Assembly: GCF_000316035.1 (NCBI RefSeq)
Contig: NZ_ANHX01000076.1
Location: 124,001-188,000, forward strand
Source of the DNA: Paenibacillus sp. PAMC 26794
GTDB taxonomy: Bacteria; Bacillota; Bacilli; Paenibacillales; Paenibacillaceae
DNA: 64,000 bases
Direction: 5' to 3'
Shown here one piece after another: positions 53,606-62,943 of this stretch. The notes beneath the pieces were generated by a model, which saw nothing but the letters and a program-made list of their open reading frames with translations, searched no databases and was not told the DNA's origin. Both the position numbers and the translations under genes were made by a program. Position 1 is the stretch's first letter. Each line of letters begins with the position of its first letter.

Positions 53606-54854
53606 TTATTTATAATTATTTAAGGGGCCTTTATCCATTACAACTTCTACCATATTTGAAGATCCCATCTTGAGCTTAGGTCTGAACTCTGAATTCTTTT
53701 TACTGTAAAGCTCCAATGGGCTTATAATTACTCCATCTGGCGTATTATGAAGTATTCCGGGCACACAGGTATAAATCCGATTATTATTATTTGCATTCTT
53801 AGCGGAGATTGTAACGGACGTTCCATTCAGATTATCGATACTCATGGACACCTTATATTTGTAGAAGGAGCCTGTTCCATTGGATTGCGCCGAATACACC
53901 ACAGGAACCACGGCGAGAATATCATCGGTTAACCTTAATTTAATCATTTCTGTCTTCGTTGACTGGTTACTTCTTCCAACATCCCCCGTATGTTCGACGA
54001 TCCCGTTACCATAGCTTTTGAGAGGGGGCGTTCCTTTTGCACCAAACATAGCCACATCAATCTGCTTGCCACCCTTGGTGTAGACCAAAGCATATATATC
54101 ATAATCGGTTCCCGTCTCCCAGGATACAGTCGCTGTAATTTCCGGGGATTTATCAATGATCACGGGCGGTTGCCCTTTATCCAGATTGATATTGCCTTTT
54201 ACCTTTTGGAGGTTGATCGACGACAAGGACGGCTGACTTTGTTTGTGTTCAGAGACAATTACCGTTGGATCAGGTTCTTTTACTGTCGTATGTTGAGCAG
54301 TATAGGGTGCAGAAGGCTTAAATTGCTCATCAGTTTCAACCTCAACTCCGTAATTTTTACATAATCCTTCAAGACCGGAATTGAAGCCACGCCAGATGGA
54401 TTTGACCTTGGTCTGACCATTCCTTAAATATAATTCCAATACAACAATGCCATTTTCAGTGGTGAAGCTGGATGGGGTTAACTGAATCGTCGTATCTCCG
54501 CTATGAATCAAGGCTTCTAAATTTTTTACATTGGCAAATCCGGTACTATGGTCCTCCGTAAGAGTTATCGCTATTTTAGTAATACCTTCAGGAACTTTAC
54601 TCATATCAAAATTAATTTTTATGTACTTTGGTATTGCCAACTAACTCAGATGGCATGAGGGTAGCTACACCTGATGAACTTGTTGGTTGATTATAAAATA
54701 TAATGCCATGATCCCCTTGCACCTTATCTGAATCTGTTAAAAGGAATGCTGTTAAAGAAATATCTATTAAACTAGAAATTGCATGGCTAATGACAATGCT
54801 GCCTTTTGCTGAACTCAGGGTGGTGTTGGCCCCCATCTGAAGATACTGATTCAT
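53606..54854 (-). pseudogene. Double-TerD-domain protein gene interrupted by a frameshift
   Basis: Two overlapping frames make one TerD-family gene. The first (from ATG 54854) encodes the N-terminal half of a TerD domain: LQMGANTTLSSAKGSIVI, SLTAFLLTDSDKVQ, GIIFYNQP. The second (to 53606) continues with KINFDMSKVPEGITKIAITL, AFxN-like contacts, LELYLRNGQTKVKSIWRGF and LCKNYGVEVE, then a linker and a second TerD-like domain (NINLDKG ... ATVSWETGTDYDIYALV). The break lies in a run of five A on the coding strand (54616-54620). Four A would restore VHKINFDMSK. TerD domains bind calcium and take part in tellurite/stress response. Inactivation, slippage-based control or a read error are all possible. 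Confidence 0.75.
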
Positions 54855-55132
54855 GTGTACCACTCCATTCTATAACATTAAAATAGGGCTTCTTTTCAGT
54901 TCTATGCTTTATGTTCGCCTCTCCTCCATTGATTTTAAATCACAATATTTACCAATATATTGCATTACTCTAAGTGTATAAGAAAGTTGAACGACGTTCA
55001 ACAAAATTAAACAGAATGTCTTCTGTATACTACAAAAAAGCCCAACACGGATGGACACTTTGAACAAAGGTCATCGTATTGAGCTTATTCTAAAAAGTCG
55101 TTATCTCTGTCTACTCTACTCTGTTCACCAAT

Positions 55133-56578
55133 CTATTTATGGCCTTTGCGAACCTTGAGCTGCATCTTTTTGATCGTTGTATTCTGCATAAGCTCCAATA
55201 CGAGTGGGCCTTTGCCGTTCAGGATCTCTACATCCGTCACATTGTCTTGAATGGTAATGATCCCGATATCGTCTGCAGCAACGCCTTCAAGCTTGGCGAT
55301 GGTACCTACAAAGTCTACGGCACGAAGTTTCTTCTTCTTGCCTCCGTTGAAGTTCAGCTTCATGATCTGCTGGTTCAACTGTTCACGCTTGTCCTTTTTA
55401 CGTTCAGGCACGATCTTCAATCGCTTCTCAAAATCTTCTCTGCGGCGATCCACAGCATCTTCGGAAGGAGCTTTCACAACAGGGATTTCGAATCCGATAT
55501 AGGATTCGATCTCGGCGAGACGTCGGCCATCTTTCGGTGTAATTAACGTAATGGCTTTACCTGTTTTGCCTGCGCGACCCGTACGGCCTGTACGGTGTAC
55601 ATATCCCTCTTTTTCCAAAGGAATATCGTAGTTGATGACATGAGTAATATTTGTGATATCGATACCCCGTGCGGCTACATCCGTCGCGATCAGATAACGG
55701 AATTGTCCCCGTCGGAATGCGTTCATCACTTCGATCCGCTCATCCTGCTCCATGCCACCATGGATACGATCTGCTGGATAGTCAAGGTCAGCCATGACCC
55801 GGAACAGTTTATCCACATTCTCCTGCGTACGGCAGAACACGATGCAGCTATCCGGATTTTCCACAATGAACAAGTCCTGAAGCAGCGCGGTTTTGTTCAC
55901 TTCTGGTACGTTAATCACGGCATGTTCGATGGTGGCTGTTGTCAGTCCACTTGCCTTGATCTCGATCTCCACCGGTTTGTTCATGTATTTGCGTGACAGC
56001 TTGGCTACATCTTCAGGGAACGTAGCAGAGAACAACATCGTTACGCGCTCTTGCGGCAGTTTCTGAATGATGGACTGTACCGTCTCAATAAAGCCCATAT
56101 TCAACATCTCATCGGCCTCGTCAATCACGAGATAGGCAATCCGCTCGAGTGGCAGCGTGCCGCGTTCGATATGATCCAGTACCCGACCTGGTGTACCAAC
56201 AGCTACATGGGTTCTTTGTTTTAACTCTGCTTTTTGGATATGAAAAGGGGATTGTCCGTATAGTGCGGTTGCTTTAATACGCTTAAAGCGACCGATATTC
56301 GTAATATCTTCGTTAACCTGCAGAGCCAGTTCCCGGGTTGGGGTAAGAATCAAAGCCTGTGGCTTATTCTCATTCCAATCCACCAGCTCGCAGAGCGGAA
56401 TGCCGTAGGCGGCTGTTTTACCACTGCCTGTCTGTGATTTGACCACAAGATCCTGATTCTCCAGTGCTACCGGAATAACTTTAGTCTGTACCTCGGTTGG
56501 TGTCTCATAGCCCAGACTGTCCAGTGCTTTTACGATCTCTTCACCAAGTCCATAATCTTTAAATTGTTGCTCGCTCAT
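55133..56578 (-). CDS. dbpA: DEAD-box RNA helicase DbpA (YxiN)
   Basis: 481 residues. Q motif [14 protein letters not shown], motif I SQTGSGKT, Ia [20 protein letters not shown] (DEAD), [28 protein letters not shown] and [14 protein letters not shown]. The C-terminal RNA-binding domain (about 405-481, [16 protein letters not shown] ... [16 protein letters not shown]) is that of DbpA/YxiN, which binds hairpin 92 of 23S rRNA and acts in 50S subunit assembly. The sequence is close to B. subtilis YxiN over its whole length. Single gene. Confidence 0.95.
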   Translation of the reverse strand: MSEQQFKDYGLGEEIVKALDSLGYETPTEVQTKVIPVALENQDLVVKSQTGSGKTAAYGIPLCELVDWNENKPQALILTPTRELALQVNEDITNIGRFKRIKATALYGQSPFHIQKAELKQRTHVAVGTPGRVLDHIERGTLPLERIAYLVIDEADEMLNMGFIETVQSIIQKLPQERVTMLFSATFPEDVAKLSRKYMNKPVEIEIKASGLTTATIEHAVINVPEVNKTALLQDLFIVENPDSCIVFCRTQENVDKLFRVMADLDYPADRIHGGMEQDERIEVMNAFRRGQFRYLIATDVAARGIDITNITHVINYDIPLEKEGYVHRTGRTGRAGKTGKAITLITPKDGRRLAEIESYIGFEIPVVKAPSEDAVDRRREDFEKRLKIVPERKKDKREQLNQQIMKLNFNGGKKKKLRAVDFVGTIAKLEGVAADDIGIITIQDNVTDVEILNGKGPLVLELMQNTTIKKMQLKVRKGHK

Positions 56579-56740
56579 CGTTTACCTCTTTTGCGTTAGT
56601 TTTTGTACAATTATTGCACCGTACATTTATCGTATACCTCTTCATTATACTCTATATGCAGGCAGGCTAACGGAGTAAATGCTTCAAGTGATTAAATTGT
56701 TTTCATCAATCGGCTATTAAGAGTAGGGTAATTAACATAA

Positions 56741-56790
56741 CAAAGGGCGATCCCCACCATGAGTTCCATGGGAGAATCGCCCTTTTTCTT
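56741..56790. terminator. Terminator after the secreted nucleotidase gene
   Basis: AAAGGGCGAT-C-CCC pairs with GGG-AGA-ATCGCCCTTT, with T-rich ends on both strands. Confidence 0.8.
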
Positions 56791-56822
56791 TTTCGTTAAG
56801 CGTGGTGCGTCCGCGATTGTAT

Positions 56823-59111
56823 CTATTTCAAAATACTCACATATTTCCCGTATACGAATGCTACACGTCCATCCAGCTTCACTTTCACCCAACCATACTT
56901 GTCTGTACTGATCACCTCAAGCAGGGTGCCTTTCGGTACGGCAGTAACGACCTTCGCTTTGGATGAAGCGCCAGCGCGTACGTTCAGGTAAGCCGCAGTA
57001 ACCTTTGCTTGTTTGCCTTTGTTGACGGTATTCGGTTTACCCGTGCTTGGTGTTGATGGTTTACCAGGTTTTGACGTGCCTGTAGTCGGTGTTGGTTTTG
57101 GTGTAGTTGGTGTCGTAGGCTTCTCAGGAGTAGTCTCTCCCTCGCCATTGCCTGCCGCTTTGCGAGCTTTGTTCAGCTGTTGATAGAATGCTCCCTTGGT
57201 TTTCACGCCTGCGAATTGTGCCGCACTCACACCTGCTTTGGCAGATAGTGTATCAATCTCTTCTTGAGTCACAGCATCCAAAATGTTAATGGAGGCAATG
57301 TTGGTGTACTTGCCATCTTCTGTTGTTGGCACAGACATAATGCCATCGTTAACTAACTCCACCACATCTGCACGCTCCGGTGCAGTCAGGTCTACGCCAG
57401 TGATTTTCCAGTTGTGTTGAATCTTCGGTTCGTAGACACCTTTCATGACATCTTTCAGATAGGCGATGGACAGGTTGCGAATCGTGCCTTGAATCTCACC
57501 AAATGCCGAAGCATCCTTGGAGGACCAGAGTTGCTTGAACTTGCGCCCTTCCATGGCGCCGCCTTTGGCAATCAGGGCTTCCATTCGGTAGGCATTCATA
57601 CCGAGTTTCAGCGTATCGTCTTCTTTGACCACTGTACCATTGCTGTACTTCAGGTTTGTGATCCGACTACCGTATGGCTTGGTCAGATCAATCTCATACG
57701 TCACGCCACCGAAGAAATCATCGGTGCTGTACTTGGATGCACGGCGCTTCGGATCAAAACTAATCGTCACATCACCCGGGCGTGTGGAATTGAAGTATCC
57801 CGCAGACCATTCCATATAATCCTTCAGGTCGCTTCCCGTCACTTCGTACACGGTCACTTCACCAAAGGTGTATTGGTAGTTGAATGCAATATCCTTTTTC
57901 TTAATCGGGCCTACATCCAGCTTGGCCTTGTCGTTATCAATCTGGTGCGCGACCACATCGGCATCACTATAATGAAGCATCACTTCGGTGAAAAAGTCAG
58001 ATAAAGGTGTCTCCTGGATCTGAACCGCAGGGATACCCTTAATCTCATCAGCAGGGACCAGGTTCGTTCCTTTCAGTTCAGCCACTTCAATATTGGCATC
58101 GGCACGAGCGAACTCGTGGAATGGGTGCAAAGTCTCTTCTAGTGCAGGATCGGAGACTTCATATGTTCCGTCTGCTGCTTTCACAGCGAGAGCTTGAGCT
58201 TCCTTGCTTTTCAGCACAACTTTGTCGCCGTCTTTTTCAAATGTCAGATCGATTCGAGAGATATGTGAGCCATATTTATTTGGTTCGGAGATCAATACGC
58301 CGTTAACCGTTTGGGATTCAATCAAGGTATGCATGTGTCCGGCAAAAATAGCAGCCAGCTCGGGGTTGGCGTTGGCGATATCCGTAACTCCGGTGCCCGG
58401 ATTTCCGTTCTCGTTATCCAGACCCATATGCATGAGTCCAACCATGACATCGACTTTGCCTTTCAGCTCAGCAATGGCCTTCTTGGTCTCTTCCACAGGA
58501 TCTTTGACGATGATACCGTCCAGGTGATCTGTACCTTTCTCAAACTCGGTGATCATAGGCGTGTTCATTCCGATAACACCTACTTTGATTCCGTCTTTCT
58601 CGATAATCGTATAGGCAGGCATGTAGCGGTCGCCGTTTTCTTTGAAAATGTTACCCACGAGAGGCTGTCCATTGAATTGGGAAGAGATCTTCTCCAGTAC
58701 GTCCAGCCCAAAGTTAAACTCATGGTTACCCATAACCCATGCGTCATATTTCATCTCGTTCATTGCAACCATCATGGGAGATTGAGGTTGATCATTGAAC
58801 AACTCAGCCGAGTTATCCTGAATCATGTCTCCTGCATCCAGCAGGATCGTGTTGGGATTCTCAGCACGGACTTTTTTCACAATGGTGTAGAGCTGTGTCA
58901 TGCTACCAGTTGGATTTGGACCGTCCAGAGCATAGTCCCACGGCATAAATCGACCATGTATATCGGATGTTCCCAGCAACGTGATCTTGGTTTCCTTGTC
59001 TGCTTCAGCAGCTTTCGCTGGGGTGGATGCAAACGGGGCAAACAAAATGGAGGCACATAAGAGGAACGATAAAGGCCATCCGGCGAAACGTTTTGTTGAA
59101 ATTTTGCGCAT
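56823..59111 (-). CDS. Secreted 5'-nucleotidase/2',3'-cyclic phosphodiesterase with SH3b domain
   Basis: 762 residues; signal peptide ends near PAKAAEA. Calcineurin-like metallophosphatase domain (about 40-310) with TSDIHGRF, DAGDMIQD, MGNHEFNFG, and GHMHT as metal ligands. The 5'-nucleotidase C-terminal domain (about 340-560) has the substrate-stacking region QIQETPLSDFFTE ... FGEVTVYEVTG. Then a helix-rich segment, a Pro/Thr/Lys linker (about 650-695) and a bacterial SH3b domain (about 700-762, AAYLNVRAGASSKAKVV) for cell-wall binding. YfkN/CpdB/UshA-like: it releases phosphate and nucleosides from nucleotides outside the cell. Single gene, no operator recognised. Confidence 0.9.
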   Translation of the reverse strand: MRKISTKRFAGWPLSFLLCASILFAPFASTPAKAAEADKETKITLLGTSDIHGRFMPWDYALDGPNPTGSMTQLYTIVKKVRAENPNTILLDAGDMIQDNSAELFNDQPQSPMMVAMNEMKYDAWVMGNHEFNFGLDVLEKISSQFNGQPLVGNIFKENGDRYMPAYTIIEKDGIKVGVIGMNTPMITEFEKGTDHLDGIIVKDPVEETKKAIAELKGKVDVMVGLMHMGLDNENGNPGTGVTDIANANPELAAIFAGHMHTLIESQTVNGVLISEPNKYGSHISRIDLTFEKDGDKVVLKSKEAQALAVKAADGTYEVSDPALEETLHPFHEFARADANIEVAELKGTNLVPADEIKGIPAVQIQETPLSDFFTEVMLHYSDADVVAHQIDNDKAKLDVGPIKKKDIAFNYQYTFGEVTVYEVTGSDLKDYMEWSAGYFNSTRPGDVTISFDPKRRASKYSTDDFFGGVTYEIDLTKPYGSRITNLKYSNGTVVKEDDTLKLGMNAYRMEALIAKGGAMEGRKFKQLWSSKDASAFGEIQGTIRNLSIAYLKDVMKGVYEPKIQHNWKITGVDLTAPERADVVELVNDGIMSVPTTEDGKYTNIASINILDAVTQEEIDTLSAKAGVSAAQFAGVKTKGAFYQQLNKARKAAGNGEGETTPEKPTTPTTPKPTPTTGTSKPGKPSTPSTGKPNTVNKGKQAKVTAAYLNVRAGASSKAKVVTAVPKGTLLEVISTDKYGWVKVKLDGRVAFVYGKYVSILK

Positions 59112-59200
59112 GTTGTAATCTCCCTTGTTATCTAGTGTGTGTAAAGATATGTATCATTTCATACTAGATAAACATGTGGTGAATGTAAACTCCAATGTAA

Positions 59201-59380
59201 GAGGTTGTTCAAAAAGTCCGCTTTTGATTACGAATCATGCCTAGCGGCATCATCAGCATCGAAGTTGAAATTCAGCCGAAATGTCCGTTGCTCACGTAGT
59301 TTTCCCTACGCTCCGCTACTCCATTTCTAACTTCATTCCATCTTCTCGGTACTGAAAACCAAACTTTTTGATCTCCAATG
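59201..59380. mobile_element. Possible MITE-like intergenic repeat
   Basis: About 180 bases bounded by GAGGTTGTTCAAAAAGTCC and, inverted, GGAGATCAAAAAGTTTGG, sharing TCAAAAAGT. An inner CGTAG-TTTTCC-CTACG hairpin is present. I recall similar TTCAAAAAGTCC ... GTCCGTTGCTCACG sequences in Paenibacillus intergenic regions, but cannot check copy number. No coding frame. The rest of 59112-59541 shows nothing beyond the xylanase promoter area. Confidence 0.45.
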
Positions 59381-59471
59381 GAAGAGTTATGTTGGATTTA
59401 AGAGAGTGAATACATAAATAGTCTCATAAAAAACACTAAATTTTATTTTTTTACAAATAAAATACTATAAT

Positions 59472-59529
59472 TTGACAGGTGTTAAAAACCAAAATTATCC
59501 AGTAAAATGGTATTTGTAAGCGCTTAACA
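59472..59529 (+). promoter_or_regulatory. Promoter and cre-like palindrome of the xylanase gene
   Basis: TTGACA (59472-59477) with a poor -10 (TTATCC, 17-base spacer). TGTAAGCGCTTAACA (59515-59529) is a near-palindrome with a cre-like core; one extra base separates it from the perfect TGTAAGCGCTTACA. It would act as a roadblock downstream of the start point. Confidence 0.5.
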
Positions 59530-59556
59530 AAAAATGAATACTAAGGAGGAAAATCA

Positions 59557-60519
59557 TTGATTAAGTCTAAGTGGTTTAAAACAGTCGGCTCACTGGCATT
59601 GGTAGGGATTCTCGCTGCTTCTGTTGCGGTTGGTAGTGTGAGTGCTGGTTTGGCGAAAGGCAGCAAATTTTTGGGCAATATTATAGCTAGCCAGGTTCCT
59701 TCAAATTTTAGCCCGTATTGGAATCAGGTAACTCCGGAGAACTCAACCAAGTGGGATGCTGTGGAAGGCACACGCAACGTAATGAATTGGGGCCAGGCGG
59801 ACATGGCCTACAACTATGCTAACAACAACGGATTTCCGTTCAAATTCCATACGCTCGTATGGGGAAATCAACAGCCAAATTGGATTAACAGTCTCTCAGC
59901 CGCTGATCAGAAAGCTGAAGTGACACAATGGATTAAGGCCGCAGGACAGCGGTATTCGAAGTCTGCCTTCGTTGATGTTGTGAACGAACCTCTGCATGCG
60001 AAACCATCCTACCGCAATGCCATTGGTGGAGATGGGGCAACGGGTTGGGACTGGGTCATCTGGTCATTCGAGCAGGCGAGACAAGCCTTCCCTAACTCCA
60101 AATTGTTAATTAATGAATATGGTATTATCGGTGATCCCGCTAAAGCGGACCAATATATCCAGATTATCAATCTTTTGAAAAACAGAGGTCTAGTTGATGG
60201 TATTGGAATCCAAGCGCATCACTTCAATATGGACAACGTTTCTGTGAACACGATGAACACGGTACTGAACAAGCTTGCGGCTACGGGGCTACCAATCTAT
60301 GTATCCGAGCTGGATATGACGGGCGATGATAATACGCAATTGCAGCGTTACCAACAAAAATTCCCTGTGCTTTGGAAGCATTCTGCTGTTAAAGGCGTGA
60401 CGCTGTGGGGCTATAATCAGGGGCAAACGTGGGTAAATGGTTCACATCTGGTTAATAGCAACGGTACAGAACGTCCAGCTATGCAATGGCTGAGAAACTA
60501 CCTGGCGAACAATCCTTAA
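59557..60519 (+). CDS. Secreted GH10 endo-beta-1,4-xylanase
   Basis: 320 residues starting with TTG after AAGGAGG. The signal peptide ends near SVSAGLA (residue 31). A single GH10 barrel: NQVTPENSTKWD, acid/base Glu144 in DVVNEPLHA, nucleophile Glu251 in YVSELDMTG, and TLVWGNQQPNW, GIQAHHFN, and LWGYNQG at the substrate cleft. It hydrolyses xylan outside the cell by a retaining mechanism. It is a compact, single-domain enzyme with no binding module. It stands alone; the cre-like site upstream suggests glucose repression. Confidence 0.95.
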   Translation: MIKSKWFKTVGSLALVGILAASVAVGSVSAGLAKGSKFLGNIIASQVPSNFSPYWNQVTPENSTKWDAVEGTRNVMNWGQADMAYNYANNNGFPFKFHTLVWGNQQPNWINSLSAADQKAEVTQWIKAAGQRYSKSAFVDVVNEPLHAKPSYRNAIGGDGATGWDWVIWSFEQARQAFPNSKLLINEYGIIGDPAKADQYIQIINLLKNRGLVDGIGIQAHHFNMDNVSVNTMNTVLNKLAATGLPIYVSELDMTGDDNTQLQRYQQKFPVLWKHSAVKGVTLWGYNQGQTWVNGSHLVNSNGTERPAMQWLRNYLANNP

Positions 60520-60574
60520 GCGGGCGTTTGCACGAATCTGAGCTTCCCTTGTGATTACGATGACTAGTATATAA

Positions 60575-60629
60575 CACCAAATAGCGCCTGTTCCACATGT
60601 CAAGCATGGGAACATGGCGCTATTTGGTA
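60575..60629. terminator. Terminator between convergent xylanase and flavin reductase genes
   Basis: ACCAAATAGCGCC pairs with GGCGCTATTTGGT, with inner GTTCC/GGAAC. There is no strong T run outside the stem. Confidence 0.6.
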
Positions 60630-60660
60630 TGCAGAAGGGTGTTTCTATGTGTTAACCGTT

Positions 60661-61704
60661 TTAAACTTCTTCCTCAACCACACCTAAGGCGCTATTTTTC
60701 TCTTTGAACAGCTCATTGTGTGAGGATACATATGCCATTGGAGAAGCATCGGGTTGTATATAACGCTTGGCACTGTTCAGTGCAAGAATACCACTAGTGA
60801 AGGTGCCTGCGAGTAATTCAACTTTGCTATCATAGGCAACAAAATCACCTGCGGCATATATGCCGGGAAGGTTGGTCGTCATATCTGCTTCCACCTCCAG
60901 GTTCCATTCACCCAGATTCAGTCCCCATTCCCGGATGGTACCGTAGTTGCACTTCATACCGTGATTGACGATAACCGCATCGACCTCCAGCTGCTCTCGC
61001 TCTGAAGTCTCGGTATGGACGAGTGATACACGATTAATCTGTGTCCCATCGCTACTGTGGAGCGCTTCTATAGTATAGGGTGTCCGAACTTGAACGGAGG
61101 AGTTCTTCATCATCGTAACACTGCGCTCCAGACCGCCAAAGTGATCACGGCGATGAACGATCGTTACGCTACTGGCAATGGGTTGTAACTCATTGGCCCA
61201 GTCTACAGCGGAATCACCTCCACCTGAGATTAATACTCGCTGGTTGCGGAAGCGCTCCAGTTCCTGAACCGTGTAGTGCAGGTTGGTCACTTCGAAGCGA
61301 TCTGCTCCTTCGATCTCAAGCTTGACGTTCTGACGCTCTCCGTACCCAATAGCCAGAATCACGGTCTTGGTTAGATGTTGCTCGCCTTGATCTGCAGTCA
61401 GGAGAATGGCTCCATCCTCCTGACGTTCCATGCCGACAATCCGCTGTCCGAGAACAATCGTCGGATCGAATGTACGGGCTTGTCCAATCAACTGCGCAAT
61501 GAGCTGTTCCCCACGAATTGGAGGCATGGCCCCGACATCCCATATCATTTTCTCAGGATATGTCAGGACTCTTCCGCCCAGTTCATTCTGTGCTTCGATA
61601 ACCTTGGTTTTCAGTTCTCTCATGCCGCTATAAAATGCCGTGTACAACCCGGCGGGTCCTCCGCCGATGATGGTCACATCATACAGTTCAAGTGAATCTG
61701 TCAT
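60661..61704 (-). CDS. Ferredoxin-NADP reductase-like flavoprotein (YcgT/YumC type)
   Basis: 347 residues of the thioredoxin-reductase-like fold without the CxxC pair. FAD loop [22 protein letters not shown] loop [25 protein letters not shown], and GIYAAGDF near the end. It passes electrons from NADPH to ferredoxin, flavodoxin or another acceptor. It lies 35 bases after a Fur-controlled siderophore-binding lipoprotein gene on the same strand, so it is probably made under iron limitation and may help reduce imported ferric siderophore (inference). SD TATGGAGG before ATG. Confidence 0.85.
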   Translation of the reverse strand: MTDSLELYDVTIIGGGPAGLYTAFYSGMRELKTKVIEAQNELGGRVLTYPEKMIWDVGAMPPIRGEQLIAQLIGQARTFDPTIVLGQRIVGMERQEDGAILLTADQGEQHLTKTVILAIGYGERQNVKLEIEGADRFEVTNLHYTVQELERFRNQRVLISGGGDSAVDWANELQPIASSVTIVHRRDHFGGLERSVTMMKNSSVQVRTPYTIEALHSSDGTQINRVSLVHTETSEREQLEVDAVIVNHGMKCNYGTIREWGLNLGEWNLEVEADMTTNLPGIYAAGDFVAYDSKVELLAGTFTSGILALNSAKRYIQPDASPMAYVSSHNELFKEKNSALGVVEEEV

Positions 61705-61738
61705 CGCTTACCTCCATAATTGGTTGGGTGCAACCCCA

Positions 61739-62731
61739 TTATTTTTTGAGCATGATTGGCAGTTGTTTGATCAGTTCTTCCCTCGCCAGTGGATCTGTCG
61801 ATATCCCGAGACCGCCATTTACGAAATATACTTTACCGGCTTTGATAGCGGGCAGTTGGCTCCATACAGGACCTTTGGTCATGTTCTCGACTTCCTTCAG
61901 TTCTTCGTCACTGTAATACACAATAAATACCCGGTCCCCGGCAATTTCGGGCAGCTGTTCAATGGAAATATTGGCATAGCCATAGTCATCCGGGTCATCA
62001 ATCATTTTCTGAATCGCTGCGGTTGGCTTGAATCCATCTTCGTTATACACGAAACCGGGCAGGTAACTGGTCGTGTACACACTTAATCGTTTCTGGCCGA
62101 TCATGTATTGGAATACGGATGCCGTCTCGTCCTTCTCAATGGTGCCATCCTGCTGTAGGTCGTTCCACATCTTCACAATCTTTGCATTATGTTGTGCAAG
62201 AAACTCTTCTGGTACTTGCTTGTTGCCAAACCATTCACCCAAACGCTTGATCCGAACAGGCATAGGGTCCCATTCATTGGTCAGGATCACCGGTGCGATC
62301 TTGGAGAGGGTCTCATTCTGTTTTTGGTCTGGAGTTGATGTAATAATCAGATCGGGCTGAAGTTCTACAATCTTCTCGGGACTTGGCGGCCAGCCGATAT
62401 CTGCAACATCTTTCAGTTCGTCTTTATACGTCGCGTATTGCAAACCTTGTTGTACTACACCTACAGGCTTGATACCGAAAATCAACAGATCTCCAACCGT
62501 GTTGTCGGTGTATACGATGCGTTTGGGCGCTATGGGAATCTCCACCTGATTACCATAAGCATCGGTCGCCATCTGGGTTCCTTTTTCCTCGGATTGGGTG
62601 GTAGTTTGACTGGTGTTCTGTGGCGTTGTGTTGTTGGCGGCGGTATCAGCTGTTTTACCACAAGCTGTTGCCACCAATACCACTAAACATAAAGTGAGCA
62701 ACGTGGTGAGTCTTGACATTTTTTGTATCAT
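61739..62731 (-). CDS. Iron-siderophore-binding lipoprotein
   Basis: 330 residues with lipobox VATAC (Cys near 24). TroA/FecB-like: PKRIVYTDNTVGDLLIFGIK, SPEKIVELQPDLIITST and the end GKVYFVNGGLGISTDPLA. Its upstream region carries a perfect Fur box (62762-62776). No permease gene is adjacent; the reductase gene follows in the same operon. It is divergent from a Btr-like AraC regulator, as in the feu locus of B. subtilis. The ligand cannot be told. Confidence 0.88.
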   Translation of the reverse strand: MIQKMSRLTTLLTLCLVVLVATACGKTADTAANNTTPQNTSQTTTQSEEKGTQMATDAYGNQVEIPIAPKRIVYTDNTVGDLLIFGIKPVGVVQQGLQYATYKDELKDVADIGWPPSPEKIVELQPDLIITSTPDQKQNETLSKIAPVILTNEWDPMPVRIKRLGEWFGNKQVPEEFLAQHNAKIVKMWNDLQQDGTIEKDETASVFQYMIGQKRLSVYTTSYLPGFVYNEDGFKPTAAIQKMIDDPDDYGYANISIEQLPEIAGDRVFIVYYSDEELKEVENMTKGPVWSQLPAIKAGKVYFVNGGLGISTDPLAREELIKQLPIMLKK

Positions 62732-62761
62732 GAATATCCCCCTGTATGATGAAGCATTTAC

Positions 62762-62776
62762 TGATAATCATTATCA
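62762..62776 (-). promoter_or_regulatory. Fur box of the binding-lipoprotein/reductase operon
   Basis: TGATAATCATTATCA, a perfect 7-1-7 Fur palindrome, 31 bases before the lipoprotein start. Confidence 0.93.
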
Positions 62777-62910
62777 ATAAACCAAGTGTAATGCCGTTCA
62801 AGAATGCATTCAATGGAAGATTAGGACGTTTTTTTTGCATTAATAGGCTGGTTATGGGCAGGTTTCGGCCATTGATAACCAAGGGAGAGTTGAGTTATGA
62901 TGGCTCTAAT

Positions 62911-62925
62911 TGATAATGATTATCA
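62911..62925 (+). promoter_or_regulatory. Fur box of the AraC-type regulator gene
   Basis: TGATAATGATTATCA, a perfect Fur palindrome, 18 bases before the TTG start. Each divergent gene has its own box. Confidence 0.93.
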
Positions 62926-62943
62926 CGAAGAGGAGTGCTGATT

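Noticed and set aside
58311-59060. Antisense frame of 249 codons inside the secreted nucleotidase gene
   Set aside because: The nucleotidase is a full-length conserved protein; the antisense frame has no start signals.
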